64,000 bases of DNA from Epiperipatus broadwayi (lineage: Eukaryota; Onychophora; Udeonychophora; Euonychophora; Peripatidae): positions 6,836,811 to 6,900,810 of the forward strand of contig JAQFVV010000013.1 of assembly GCA_028023455.1 (NCBI GenBank), read 5' to 3'. The translations under genes were made by a program, and so were the position numbers. The notes beneath the pieces were generated by a model. The model was given only the letters and a program-made list of their open reading frames with translations, was not told the origin of the DNA and made no database searches. Shown here piece after piece: positions 1 through 10,459 of this stretch. Each line of letters starts with the position of its first letter. The stretch's first letter is position 1.

Positions 1-2420
1 TCCCCTCATGGAAAATAAAGCTTTTGGGGAGATCAATTTCCATCCCACAAAATAAAGACATTACAGTTATTACTTATGCGAATCTTAAGCATATACCAAT
101 GCTATATCGGGGCAAGACAAGCAAATACACTAATTACACTAAATTTATGTTCCGGGGTATACTTAGATCAACGTCTGAAATCAATGGATAACACAGAATA
201 AACCATAATAATTTTCACCTTTGCCAAAGAAACATTCAACAAGTAATTGGTAGTCTAGTATCTTGAACTAAATTAAGTGAATGCGTTAATAAAGAATAAT
301 TGGGAATAAGTTCCTCAATTAACATAGTATAAATTTGTTTCAAACTTTAAATAAGTAATATCCTGTATAGCACTTCTCTTTAATTACTTCTGATAATTTT
401 AACTAGATATTTTACCTATTAAGTATCTAAATTTTTCTTCTTTTACGCATCTAACATATAAATTTATACCCATAATGCATATCATAAGTAAACACATTTT
501 ATAAAAAAAAAAAATTTTTTTTTCCATGTCAAATATAAATTTAACCTAGAATAATTACATGAAAACATACCTTTATGATTACAAGGTCATTTAAATATTA
601 CTTGATTATACAGCCTTTCACCTGTTGATATAAAAAAAAAAATACACATAATTTTACAAATTAGTAAAAAAAAAAAAAAAGATCATTACTTAACAAGTGC
701 TTATTATCTCGCTAGAAAAATGTTTTTCCGTTGGGCAATTTATCTAGATGAAGAACTTGATCCATTCGTAGTTCACGAAGCAAATTTAAAATAAGAAACA
801 CATTTTATTATTTCATTTATATAAAAATTGCCTCCATTCTGGTGCAATTAATAAAGTAGGCAAAGAAAAAAAAACATAGCAGCGTTGGATATTAACTCTT
901 CCTTGAATTAACTGATATAATTTTGGGATCCAAGAAAATAATACATATTTTAACATGACGAATATTTGACAATTGACGATCACATATACAATTCTTTTCT
1001 TTTTACTATTGGCGATACGTATCATTTTTAGCTAGCTGGCTTATGAATAAAATACTGCGCGAATTTTCCAAAATACTATTATTATAACGACTGCAGCTGA
1101 CTTACGTGGATATAAAGTTTTAACGACTCCAGTTGATGTATAATATAACATATTATATTATAGTTATAATTAAGTCACTAATGTTTGTAGTTTTTATTCC
1201 TACTCTAGGAATTATAATTTTTCTTTAATAATGAATTCTCCGTAAAATGCACACATACAAATTTTCTGATATTTGCCTTGAGAAAATTTATATTTTCTTT
1301 TTAAAAAATATACAGGTGCATAAGTAAATATCCTTGATCATTAATATTATTTTTAGATAATTTTCAGTGAATAAAACATATTTTAACATGGGGAGCTTAC
1401 ATTATTTTTAAAGCAGACAATTTCTTTTAGAAAGAGCGCGAAATGTTTCTCGTTAACTTCCTTTGGCTTTTATAATATTTCTTTTAATTATAATTTTTCT
1501 TTTATACCATGAAAAGATTATTAAATAAGGTAAAGTTAACAAATAATTGTTTATTTCCTGGAAATTACTTATATTGCTTAATTTAAATATAATGACGCTT
1601 TCCGTGATTACTGTAGTTAATACGGTCATTTTGAACTTTAGCATACGATAGTATATTTTTGCGTATAAAAAGCTTTAAAATAGGTAGATGGCCACAGAAA
1701 ACAGAATATCTTATCAAATAGGATTAGCAACGCATGATATTATTAAAAATTTACTGGACTTATATTTATTTCTGCAATTAAAAAATAATAAAAAATTTGT
1801 TACCGAATTTCAGTACTGCTTCCTCCTTGTAAAACTAAAGTCAGACTAAACTTTCTTCAAAATTTGGCGGTCTTCTTTTAGCGACCTCTTACAGAAAAAT
1901 AATCATTTAATTATACATAAACAAAGGAAAGGAAAAAAAAACTTATTACAATTATATTTTTCCGTATAATTTAAATGGATTACCAAGTAAATTGACAAAT
2001 AATGAAAAATAATAAGTATATTTAATTAACAATGCTTATTAGTGATGTATAATTCTATATACACTATTATCTAAATTAATTTAAAATTTACCAGAAGTTA
2101 TTGTGCTTTATGACAAGATATTCATCTACTCTCCCTCTACCCATCCAAAATCAATTACTGTTTATAATATGTGCTTTTATACTATATTAAATTGCTCTTA
2201 TTGTTAATATTTTAATTAAATTATTCATGCTCTTCTTCAAAATGATATTGGATTACTAAATTTATTAGTTATTTGCTTAAAACACGTTAAAGTGAGTAAA
2301 TAGCATATTTTATTAATCACTTAATATTATTATTATTTTATCCTTTTATTTTCTAAAAAAGGATAGCATTGTTTTCCTGTGGAAACAATGCCAAATAAAC
2401 CAAGTGTCAATAACACTAGG
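1..2420. other. AT-rich stretch without recognisable gene
   Basis: No open frame here has recognisable domains, and the short frames near 0.8-1.0 and 1.45-1.64 kb look like chance reading of AT-rich DNA. There are several A or T homopolymer runs (for example around 506-525 and 667-680). I see no tRNA-like boxes or repeat shared with the rest of the window. Confidence 0.5.
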
Positions 2421-2425
2421 TTACA

Positions 2426-2465
<40 letters not shown>

Positions 2466-2500
2466 TGTGTGTGTTTGTTTTGGAATATATATATATATAT
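2426..2500. repeat. (TA)n-(TG)n compound microsatellite
   Basis: A TA run is followed by a TG run and then a second short TA run. It is a simple-sequence repeat with no coding capacity. Confidence 0.9.
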
Positions 2501-3042
2501 TTTTGTGTGTGCATTATCTAATTTCTAATTGAGGAATTTGAATATTATGCATATTATCAAGTTAACTGAGTAATGGAACATTGCTAAAGAGATTAGTGAA
2601 TCCCAAAGTTATGATTTACTGCTAATGTTCCTTCTACAAAAGGATATGAATTCAAACCTAGCTTGCTAGTGGTCCAATTCTGGGTCTTTAATAATATAAT
2701 TAGCCAGAAGTAATAAATATTCTAGCTACCTTAGGTATCATAGATTATATTGGTATGATAAGCAGAAAATATTACTGTCATGAAATTAAAATTGTCAGTA
2801 ATAGGCTTTGAACTGATAATGTCCCTCACTATGCTCATCATAGTTTATGATTGGGACAGCAAGTCATTATCTTAGTACCAGTTATATTTGTGCCTAAGGG
2901 TCATCTAGTCATAGTGTCCTAATAGAGGTCAAGTTACTATATATATATATGACTATAGATGGCGTTATACCAAAAACACTTTCAAGCATTTGTTTACATA
3001 AACGCCAGAGCGAGTATTTCACTATCTCTAACTTAATTTTCA

Positions 3043-3086
3043 CCTTCATATCATGATTTCAAGCTATTTGCTATCATCAGTGAAGG
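3043..3086 (-). ncRNA. Hammerhead ribozyme, R1 left arm
   Basis: Read on the minus strand, stem I is CCTTCA (3081-3086) with TGAAGG (3043-3048), the core CTGATGA is 3074-3080, and the second core block GAAA precedes a minimal stem III. Predicted cleavage follows the A just before TGAAGG. This is the only ribozyme in the left arm of block A. Confidence 0.7.
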
Positions 3087-3594
3087 ACAGGATTAAGAAA
3101 CTAGATCTAAAACACAAACTCTGAGCATTTAAGAAACAGTTTCTATTCAGCTTGCAAGCGTGAATCTTTTAGACACGTAATGTCTTCAAACTCAGCATCG
3201 CATGCCAGATAGCTACATGGGTCTGATATCAGTTCAGCATCACCACATAGTAGAAGTCTCTGCAATATATATCATTGCAAGAAAGACCTCAAAGGTACAT
3301 TTATGAAAAACAAAAAACACAAGTTAAAAACTTGCATACGCTTGTATTTATGACTATAGATGGCGTTATACTAAAAACACCTTCAAGCGTTTGTTTACAT
3401 AAACAATGATATATATTGCAGAGGCTTCTACTATGTGGTGATGCTGAACTGATATCAGACCCATGTAGCTATCTGGCCTGCGATGCTGAGTTTGAAGACA
3501 TTACGTGTCTAAAAGATTCACGCTTGCAAGCTGAATATAAACTGTTTCTTAAACGCTCAGAGTTTGTGTTTTAGATCTAGTTTCTTAATCCTTT

Positions 3595-3638
3595 CCTTCA
3601 CTGATGATAGCAAATAGCTTGAAATCATGATATGAAGG
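3595..3638 (+). ncRNA. Hammerhead ribozyme, R1 right arm unit 1
   Basis: Stem I is CCTTCA (3595-3600) paired to TGAAGG (3633-3638). The core CTGATGA is 3601-3607. Stem II pairs AGC 3609-3611 with GCT 3617-3619 around AAATA. GAAA is 3621-3624. Stem III is ATC/GAT with a two-base loop, and the cleavage triplet is ATA ending at 3632. The pair closing stem II next to the core is T-T, which is unusual and may lower activity. The very short stem III is typical of PLE and retrozyme hammerheads, which are thought to act best as dimers. Confidence 0.72.
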
Positions 3639-3995
3639 TGGAAATTAAGTTAGAGATAGTGAAATACTCGCTCTGATGTTTATGTAAACAAACACTTGAA
3701 GGTGTTTTTGGTATAATGCCATCTATAGTCATAAATACAAGCGTATGCAAGTTTTTAACTTGTGTTTTTTGTTTTTCATAAATGTACCTTTGAGGTCTTT
3801 CTTGCAATGATATATATTGCAGAGACTTCTACTATGTGGTGATGCTGAACTGATATCAGACCCATGTAGCTATCTGGCATGCGATGCTGAGTTTGAAGAC
3901 ATTACATGTCTAAAAGATTCACGCTTGCAAGCTGAATAGAAACTGTTTCTTAAACGCTCAGAGTTTGTGTTTTAGATCTAGTTTCTTAATGCTGT

Positions 3996-4039
3996 CCTTC
4001 ACTGATGATAGCAAATATCTTGAAATCATGATATGAAGG
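3996..4039 (+). ncRNA. Hammerhead ribozyme, R1 right arm unit 2
   Basis: Same layout as the preceding unit, with predicted cleavage after 4033, 401 nt downstream of the previous site. A G to T change in stem II (TCTT in place of GCTT) breaks a pair, so this copy may be weaker. Confidence 0.65.
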
Positions 4040-4394
4040 TGGAAATTAAGTTAAAGATAGTGAAATACTCGCTCTGACGTTTATGTAAACAAACGCTTGA
4101 AGGTGTTTTTGGTATAACGCCATCTATAGTCATAAATACAAGCGTATGCAAGTTTTTAACTTGTGTTTTTTTTTTCATAAATGTACCTTTGAGGTCTTTC
4201 TTGCAATGATATATATTGCAGAGACTTCTACTATGTGGTGATACTGAACTGATATCAGACCCATGTAGCTATCTGGCATGCGATGCTGAGTTTGAAGACA
4301 TTATGTGTTTAAAAGATTCACGCTTGCAAGCTGAATAGAAACTGTTTCTTAAACGCTCAGAGTTTGTGTTTTAGATTTTGTTTCTTAATCCTGT

Positions 4395-4438
4395 CCTTCA
4401 CTGATGATAGCAAATAGCTTGAAATCATGATATGAAGG
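4395..4438 (+). ncRNA. Hammerhead ribozyme, R1 right arm unit 3
   Basis: CCTTCA 4395-4400, CTGATGA 4401-4407, GAAA 4421-4424 and TGAAGG 4433-4438. Stem II is restored to AGC/GCT. Predicted cleavage is after 4432, 399 nt from the previous unit, so self-cleavage of a transcript would release monomers of about 400 nt. Confidence 0.7.
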
Positions 4439-4589
4439 TGGAAATTAAGTTAGAGATAGTGAAATACTCGCTCTGACGTTTATGTAAACAAACGCTTGAA
4501 GGTGTTTTTGGTATAATGCCATCTATAGTCATAAATACAAGCGTATGCAAGTTTTTAACTTGTGTTTTTTTGTTTTTCATATATATATA

Positions 4590-5765
4590 TGATGAATTCA
4601 TAGTATTAATTAAAGGAGCTTCTATGTAATAAAAATATAATAGCTAAATAGCTGATATTATAGTACAATAACAACTACCTTCCTCAGAGCTTTTTTTTCA
4701 AATCATAAAAATGAGTGTGGTAAGATTTAAAATTATTTTTTTCCTTTGTTATTTTCTTTTCATTTTCAAATTCTATTGGTTGAGAAGTTTTAAAAAATAT
4801 TCTCTAATAGCTTTTTCCAAATATTGTTAATTTTCTTTAATTCATCCTTTTCATTTATGCTCTTGGGCCTTTTAAAAATCTCTATAGTGTCCCTAAAACC
4901 TCTATAGCTTTCCTTAGCAATCTCTGGTCATATTGTTTAATTTTTTCCAGAATATGTGTTTTATTAAAATTGATGTAATGATTAGTTAATTTAATGTATG
5001 AATAATTGGCTGTTGAATTAGATTTTTCTCCAATGACCAAAATATGTTCTTCCTTTTTTAAGTTTATTCTATGATTGGTATGTCCAATGTATGAATGTAA
5101 AGAAACTCTATATGGAATTTCGTATACACCATGACACTCAAAAGGAATTTTATCTTTAGGGCATAGAAATACTTTATTAAGCTTTTTAAATGTATTATAA
5201 ATTTTGTGGATATTATTTTTCTTTAAAACATTACTAATTTTATTAATTACTCTCTTTATATATGGCAGAAGTCTTTATTTTTGAAGTATCAAAATCTTTT
5301 TTTCTTATTATATAAATAAATTCCTATTAAGAATCCTGTGATAAAACAATTATGAAAAAGTATTTTTTAATAGCATAGATATCTTGATGAAAATGACTGT
5401 CATTTGAAAGTCTCTTAGTTATTTCTAACTATGTCTTTGCCACTGAAATTAATTGTGCTGTATGGTGATGAGAAGAAAAATGTAGATATCTACTAGTGTG
5501 TGCTTGCTCTCTACATGTACCATGGGATAAAGAAACATCCTTCTTTCTTTCAATTAAAACATCTAAGAATGGAAGTTGGTTATTTTCTACTTCCATAGTA
5601 AATATGAGTTATTGTAAAAAGAATTTTAAAAAATTAAAAATTCATCAAGAGCACATTTACCATGAGGCCAAATAACGAAGGTATCATCAACATACCTCAG
5701 CAATACAAATGGTTTTTTGACAGCTGATATCAAAATTTTATTTTTCCAAATTCTCCATAAGATTA
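4590..5765 (-). mobile_element. Penelope-like element copy 1, 5'-truncated, reverse strand
   Basis: Reading the minus strand from about 5765, the translation in shifting frames gives the end of a PLE reverse transcriptase and then a GIY-YIG endonuclease. The RT catalytic motif YVDD is intact at 5683-5694, followed by a TFVIWPHG-like context. The frames then break repeatedly. The endonuclease part shows HGVYE near 5115-5131 and a YIG near 5083-5094. The RT amino-terminal two thirds are missing. The 3' end runs to about 4600 and carries a decayed hammerhead. The copy meets a second, oppositely oriented copy at about 5765. It is dead as a gene. PLE identity is supported by the RT plus GIY-YIG order. 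Confidence 0.8.
4651..4690 (-). ncRNA. Decayed hammerhead at 3' end of PLE copy 1
   Basis: The minus strand holds GCT (4688-4690), core CTGAGGA (4681-4687), a stem II remnant, and a terminal AGC (4651-4653). The GAAA block has mutated to an AT-rich string. The sequence aligns with the intact hammerheads in the foldback at 16444-16677, which links that foldback to this PLE lineage. Confidence 0.5.
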
Positions 5766-6735
5766 AAAGCCAATATTGGATAACTTGGAAAAGAAAATTT
5801 TAATATCAGCAATTAAAAAACCATCTGTATGGCTGAGGTATGTTGATAATACCTTTGTTATTTGGCCTTTTGACAAGCATGCTCTTGATGAATTTTTAAT
5901 TTTCTTAAATTCTTTTTACATCAACATCAAATTCACTATGGGAGTAGAAAATAATAATCAACTTCCATTATTAAATGTTTTAATTGAAAGAAAAAAGAAT
6001 GGTTCTTAATCACATAGTATACATATAAAGCAAATATACACTGGGAGATATCTACATTTTTCTTTTTATCACCATCCAGCACAATTATTTTCAATGGCAA
6101 AGACATTGTTAGATAGAACTAAGAGACTTTCTGATGACAGCTATTTTCACCAAGATATCTATCCTGCTAAAAAATGCTTCTTCTTAATGGCTTTGATCAC
6201 AGGATTATTAATAGGCTTTTTTTTTTATCAAAATAAAAAAGATTTTGATATTTCAAAAATTAAGACTATTCTTTCATATATAAAGAGAGTAACTGATTAA
6301 ATTAATAATGTTTTAATTTAATTTAAATTTTATAATACATTTTAAAAAATTAATGAATTATTTTTATGCTCTAAAGATAAAAATTCCTTTGGAGTGTCAT
6401 GGTGTATATGAATTTTCATGTGGAGTTTGTTTACATTCATACATTGCACAGAATAATTCTAGAAAAAACAAAAGACAGGAAGAACACATTTTAGCAGTTA
6501 GAGAAAAATATAATTCATCAGTCAGTTAATTATTCACACATTAATATAACTAACCATGATATTAATTTTAATAAAACAAATATTCTGGCAAAAAGTGAAC
6601 AATATGACCAGAGACTGCTAAGGAAAGCTATAGAGATTTTAAAAAGCCTAAGAGCATAAATGACCAAGTATGAAATAAAGAAAAGAAACAATATATATTT
6701 AACATTAAAAGAAAAACAAATGAACATAAACAAAA
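5766..6735 (+). mobile_element. Penelope-like element copy 2, 5'-truncated, forward strand
   Basis: The frame at 5776-6009 (77 aa) is the palm end of a PLE reverse transcriptase: residues 21-27 read RYVDNTF, followed by the VIWPF and LPLLNVLIERK blocks. The catalytic YVDD has become YVDN (nt 5839 onward). A stop at 6009 is followed in shifted frame by the thumb region, continuing through 6094-6300 (68 aa), and then by a broken GIY-YIG domain whose GVYEF and SYIA-like remnants lie near 6400-6450. The same protein segment is encoded by the inverted neighbour at 4590-5765, and both copies start at nearly the same residue. It is not functional. Confidence 0.8.
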
Positions 6736-6739
6736 GTTA

Positions 6740-6974
6740 CATATAGAGGTTAAAATAAAGTCTAGAATGATTTAAATATTAATTAATTAAGCAATATATA
6801 TCTTAAAATTTTAAATTAAACATTTATTACATTAAAATTTTAATTTTATATTATATTTTAATGACCATGCACATGAAATTCTAATTTAGTTTATATTTAA
6901 AGAATTAAAAAATAATAATAATTAAGAAACCATTTTTAAATTTATTTGATATATGTAAGTTAACTCTTCTATAG
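6740..6974. other. AT-rich spacer
   Basis: Very AT-rich sequence between the PLE pair and the hAT-like element, with nothing recognisable. Confidence 0.4.
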
Positions 6975-6982
6975 CTTTAATC

Positions 6983-7430
6983 TAAGGGTGCCCATACTTT
7001 TTGATCCCTGTACCCTTCTCCCCAATTCAGTATTCCATATTTGTTATAATAAAAAATAAACAGTTTGAATTTACCTTGCAGTATGTTATGTGCATGCATA
7101 GGAGGTGCAGATGCCATAGAGGTGAACTCAAGAGGGCACCAATCTGGCAACTTTGCTAGCCATTTTGAATCTTAACCATGCAGTTTGAGTTATTGAACCC
7201 TGCAGTAAGAAAAAAAGTCTATACAACCTCACTGTGCTGATGTCTAAAAAGAGACTGAAATGTTGCTGGTGTGGCTGACAGCTAGAACTATCATGAAATA
7301 TCCCAAGAATGTCGATATGATTTTGGAAAATATTAATAGAATCTACTTATTTACCTGCTATTCACCACACCTCTTGAACAAGTTTTCAATATACCTTGGG
7401 AATATATGTACCCCAGGTTGGTAACCCTTA
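6983..7430. mobile_element. hAT-like non-autonomous DNA transposon
   Basis: The ends form imperfect terminal inverted repeats: TAAGGGTGCCCA at 6983 and its mirror ending ACCCTTA at 7430, with a shared block near ATCCCTGTACCC and GGGAATATATGTACCCC. The flanks CTTTAATC (6975-6982) and TTCTAATC (7431-7438) match at six of eight positions, as expected for an old 8-bp hAT target duplication. The interior of about 400 bp is less AT-rich than the flanks and has no transposase frame, so this would be a MITE-like or deletion derivative. The assignment rests on terminal sequence and duplication length only. Confidence 0.5.
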
Positions 7431-7438
7431 TTCTAATC

Positions 7439-7950
7439 AGTTTCTTATAGAGTATAGTTTTTTAAATTTTTCTTCAATAATAATTCGACTTGTTATATCT
7501 TAATAATAATTAAAGATTATGTCAATAGTTAAAGATATTTGAACTGAGTTAAAATCTATATCTAAGCTAATATTAATATAACAATCTCTAGCCTAATAAA
7601 CACTATTAATTACATTGATATAAAACGTGATGCATAAATAATTGCTTCCTAATGTCTTCATTCATTTGTTTGAATATAATATTGAGTATAGATTCCATTA
7701 TTTTGCTAACAAGTTATATATTTTATCACATTTATACTAAGCATAAATTGAATTAAAAATTAAATAAGCATTAATTGTGAACTGTTAATTTATAAGCATT
7801 ATAAAATCTTAATTCATAATAAGCATTATTTTTAATTATAATAATTGAAAATAATTATAAATCTAAGAACATATTTACTATAGAAAGATATCACAATAAT
7901 AGTTTTTAGAACTGATTTTGAATGTTTTGAGTTTTTCTTATTAATTTAAT
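7439..7950. other. AT-rich stretch without recognisable feature
   Basis: No frame, repeat match or tRNA-like box was seen. Confidence 0.4.
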
Positions 7951-7954
7951 TTTT

Positions 7955-8052
7955 TTTTTTCATATTTCATAGCATCAGCTGGGAGGTGAACCCACAACCA
8001 TCTGAAACCAACTACTTGCTTGCAAGGCTGCTGCGGTGACCTCTTGGCTAAA
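7955..8052 (-). mobile_element. tRNA-derived SINE fragment
   Basis: On the minus strand there is a D-arm-like box A (TAGCCAAGAGGTCACCGCAGC, one run near 8025-8046) and a box B (GGTTCACCTCC) about 45 nt later. A tail ends in ATATGAA and an A run. The same layout and a similar tail occur at 54181-54357 and 63729-63822, so the three appear to be one SINE family. No full tRNA fold can be made, so it is not a tRNA gene. Confidence 0.6.
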
Positions 8053-8059
8053 TTTTTTT

Positions 8060-8590
8060 AATCAATATGTAATCAATAAAACAAACAAATCGAAAGTTTT
8101 ATTGCTCCAGAATTTATAATAAATTCGAGTGCCAGGATTTGCCTCTCTACCAGTGCCCCAAACCACACATAACAATATTCAATAAATTTGTTAAAAAGAA
8201 AAGTCATACAAATGCAATTAAAATAATTATTTGCATTTTTAAATATGTATGAATAATCTTGCATATTTTTTGTATACTAATAAAGAAATATGTCGTATTC
8301 ATTCTATTATCATCACCCTTATCCAAAATTAAAAGACCAAAAATAAATTCTTTCACATTTTCACATGAAATGATAGCTATAGCATTAGATATATACATAT
8401 ATTGACAAACAGCATCTGGTTGTATTTTAAACTACAATGAAAAAACAACATTCTTCTATTACATTTCAACTTTTAAAATGCAATACCATTTGAAAAAAAT
8501 GTTTATTTATGATAATAAAAGTTGATCAAAAGAACTGCAATCTTTTAAAGTTGAGATGCACGTACAGGTAATTAAGTTGTGATGTTATAT
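8060..8590. other. AT-rich stretch without recognisable gene
   Basis: Two overlapping reverse frames of 63-64 residues lie here, but neither shows a known motif and their composition is that of random AT-rich DNA. Confidence 0.4.
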
Positions 8591-8739
8591 ATATATATAT
8601 GAAAAACAAAAAACACAAGTTAAAAACTTGCATACGCTTGTATTTATGACTATAGATGGTGTTATACCAAAAACACCTTCAAGCGTTTGTTTACATAAAC
8701 GTCAGAGCGAGTATTTCACTATCTCTAACTTAATTTCCA

Positions 8740-8783
8740 CCTTCATATCATGATTTCAAGCTATTTTCTATCGTCAGTGAAGG
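8740..8783 (-). ncRNA. Hammerhead ribozyme, block B left arm
   Basis: Minus strand: CCTTCA (8778-8783), core CTGACGA (8771-8777), GAAA, minimal stem III and TGAAGG (8740-8745). N7 is C here, which the motif allows. A change in stem II leaves it weaker than in the other copies. Confidence 0.62.
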
Positions 8784-9385
8784 ACAGGATTAAGAAACTA
8801 GATCTAAAACACAAACTCTGAGCATTTAAGAAACAGTTTCTATTCAGCTTGCAAGCGTGAATCTTTTAGACACGTAATGTCTTCAAACTCAGCATCGCAT
8901 GCCAGATAGCTACTTGGGTCTGATATTAGTTCAGCATCACCACATAGTAGAAGTCTCTGCAATATATATCAATGCAAGAAAGACCTCAAAGGTACATTTA
9001 TGAAAAACAAAAAACACAAGTTAAAAACTTGCATACGCTTGTATTTATGACTATAGATGGCGTTATACATTTATGTAAACAAACGCTTGAAAGTGTTTTT
9101 GGTATGACGCCATCTATAGTCATAAATACAAGCGTATGCAAGTTTTTAACTTGTGTTTTTTGTTTTTCATAAATGTACCTTTGAGGTCTTTCTTGCAATG
9201 ATATATATTGCAGAGACTTTACTATGTGGTGATGCTGAACTGATATCAGACCCATGTAGCTATCTGGCATGCGATGCTGAGTTTGAAGACATTACATGTC
9301 AAAAAGATTCACGCTTGCAAGCTGAATAGAAACTGTTTCTTAAACGCTCAGAGTTTGTGTTTTAGATCTAGTTTCTTAATCCCGT

Positions 9386-9429
9386 CCTTCACTGACGATA
9401 GCAAATAGCTTGAAATCATGATATGAAGG
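9386..9429 (+). ncRNA. Hammerhead ribozyme, block B right arm unit 1
   Basis: CCTTCA 9386-9391, CTGACGA 9392-9398, stem II AGC/GCT, GAAA 9412-9415, ATC/GAT stem III and TGAAGG 9424-9429. Predicted cleavage is after 9423. Confidence 0.7.
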
Positions 9430-9786
9430 TGGAAATTAAGTTAGAGATAGTGAAATCCTCGCTCTGGTGTTTATGTAAACAAATGCTTGAAGGTGTTTTT
9501 GGTATAACGCCATCTATAGTCATAAATACAAGCATATGCAAGTTTTTAACTTGTGTTTTTTGTTTTTCATAAATGTACCTTTGAGGTCTTTCTTGCAATG
9601 ATATATATTGCAGAGACTTTTACTATGTGGTGATGCTGAACTGATATCAGACCCATGTAGATATCTGGCATGAGATGCTGAGTTTGAAGACATTACGTGT
9701 CTAAAAGATTCACGCTTGCAAGCTGAATAGAAACTGTTTCTTAAACTCTCAGAGTTTGTGTTTTAGATCTAGTTTCTTAATCCTGT

Positions 9787-9830
9787 CCTTCACTGACGAT
9801 AGCAAATAGCTTGAAATCATGATATGAAGG
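9787..9830 (+). ncRNA. Hammerhead ribozyme, block B right arm unit 2
   Basis: Same motif as the preceding unit, with CTGACGA at 9793-9799 and TGAAGG at 9825-9830. Predicted cleavage after 9824 lies 401 nt from the previous one. Confidence 0.7.
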
Positions 9831-10391
9831 TGGAAATTAAGTTAGAGATAGTGAAATACTCGCTCTGACGTTTATGTAAACAAACGCTTGAAGGTGTTTT
9901 TGGTATAACGCCATCTATAGTCATATATATGTATATATATACACATTATGTTAAGGCCAAAAATTATTGCATCTACATTTCTATTAATTGCATAAAAACT
10001 ATTTTTAAAAAAGCTTTTATAGTCTACATCAAATATATATATATATATATGACAATTTTTAAGATTTAGAATTTTTTTAAAAAATATTATTATATGGTAT
10101 TAATGTTAAAAGTTTACAATAGTGCATAATAAAAAGATGTATAATTAATTACATGAATAGAAAAAATCTTTAACTTGAAAAAATTTTAATTTTTATGTTG
10201 ATGGAATTTTTTCTTTTTTATACAAATATTATTTAAATTTTTTTTTAATAGTTTTAAAAAATAAAGTAAAAAAAAAAACTTATTAGTTTCCATATTGACA
10301 ATTCAATATACATACACATATATATATATAAAGAGAACCATTACATTTCACACTCAAAATATTACAAGCGCATCAGAAAGGGAGAGGTGAA

Positions 10392-10454
10392 GTCCAGGTA
10401 GTTGATAAATTCTCAAAAATCTCAGAGTTTTTTTACTTATCAACTATCTGGACT
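10392..10454. repeat. Small inverted repeat near (TA)n
   Basis: Arms of 17-18 bp, starting GTCCAGGTAG and ending CTATCTGGAC, flank a loop of about 28 bp. A short (TA)n lies 60 bp upstream. It has no ribozyme core and may be a scrap of a foldback element. Confidence 0.6.
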
Positions 10455-10459
10455 AAGAG

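Larger units (their letters stand above)
2951..4580. mobile_element. R1 block A: tandem and inverted 400-bp hammerhead repeat (retrozyme-like)
   Basis: One full unit plus a partial one run in plus orientation from 2951 to about 3404. The sequence then flips, and nearly three units follow in the reverse orientation to 4580. The same landmark (start GACTATAGATGG) recurs at 2951 and 3353; on the inverted side the landmark ATGATATATATTGCAG recurs at about 3404, 3806 and 4206, giving a period of 400-402 bp. Both outer edges abut short (TA)n. Each unit holds one hammerhead ribozyme motif and no convincing protein; a 60-aa reverse frame is only a shadow of the repeat. Animal retrozymes are known as tandem units of this kind mobilised by PLE machinery; assignment of this block to that class is inference. 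Confidence 0.8.
8598..9926. mobile_element. R1 block B: second tandem and inverted 400-bp hammerhead repeat
   Basis: The left side starts at a (TA)n edge and contains one full unit plus about 65 bp of a second (GAAAAACAAAAAACACAAG at 8601 and 9002, period 401). Orientation flips at about 9068, and about two inverted units follow, ending in (TA)n at 9926. Sequence is highly similar to block A at 2951-4580, but the switch point differs: here it falls just after CGTTATA, 50 bp earlier in the unit. Small frames (60-90 aa) along it are repeat shadows. Confidence 0.8.

Noticed and set aside
3625-3807. 60-aa reverse frame beginning MQERPQRYIYE, repeated near 8972 and 9416
   Set aside because: It recurs because the 400-bp repeat recurs, it differs in length among units and reads through the ribozyme repeat; no evidence of selection on protein.
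2951-4580. CRISPR array
   Set aside because: Repeats are 400 bp with no spacers, some inverted, in an evident animal genome.
10392-10454. Hammerhead in the small foldback
   Set aside because: No CTGANGA or GAAA with proper spacing on either strand.
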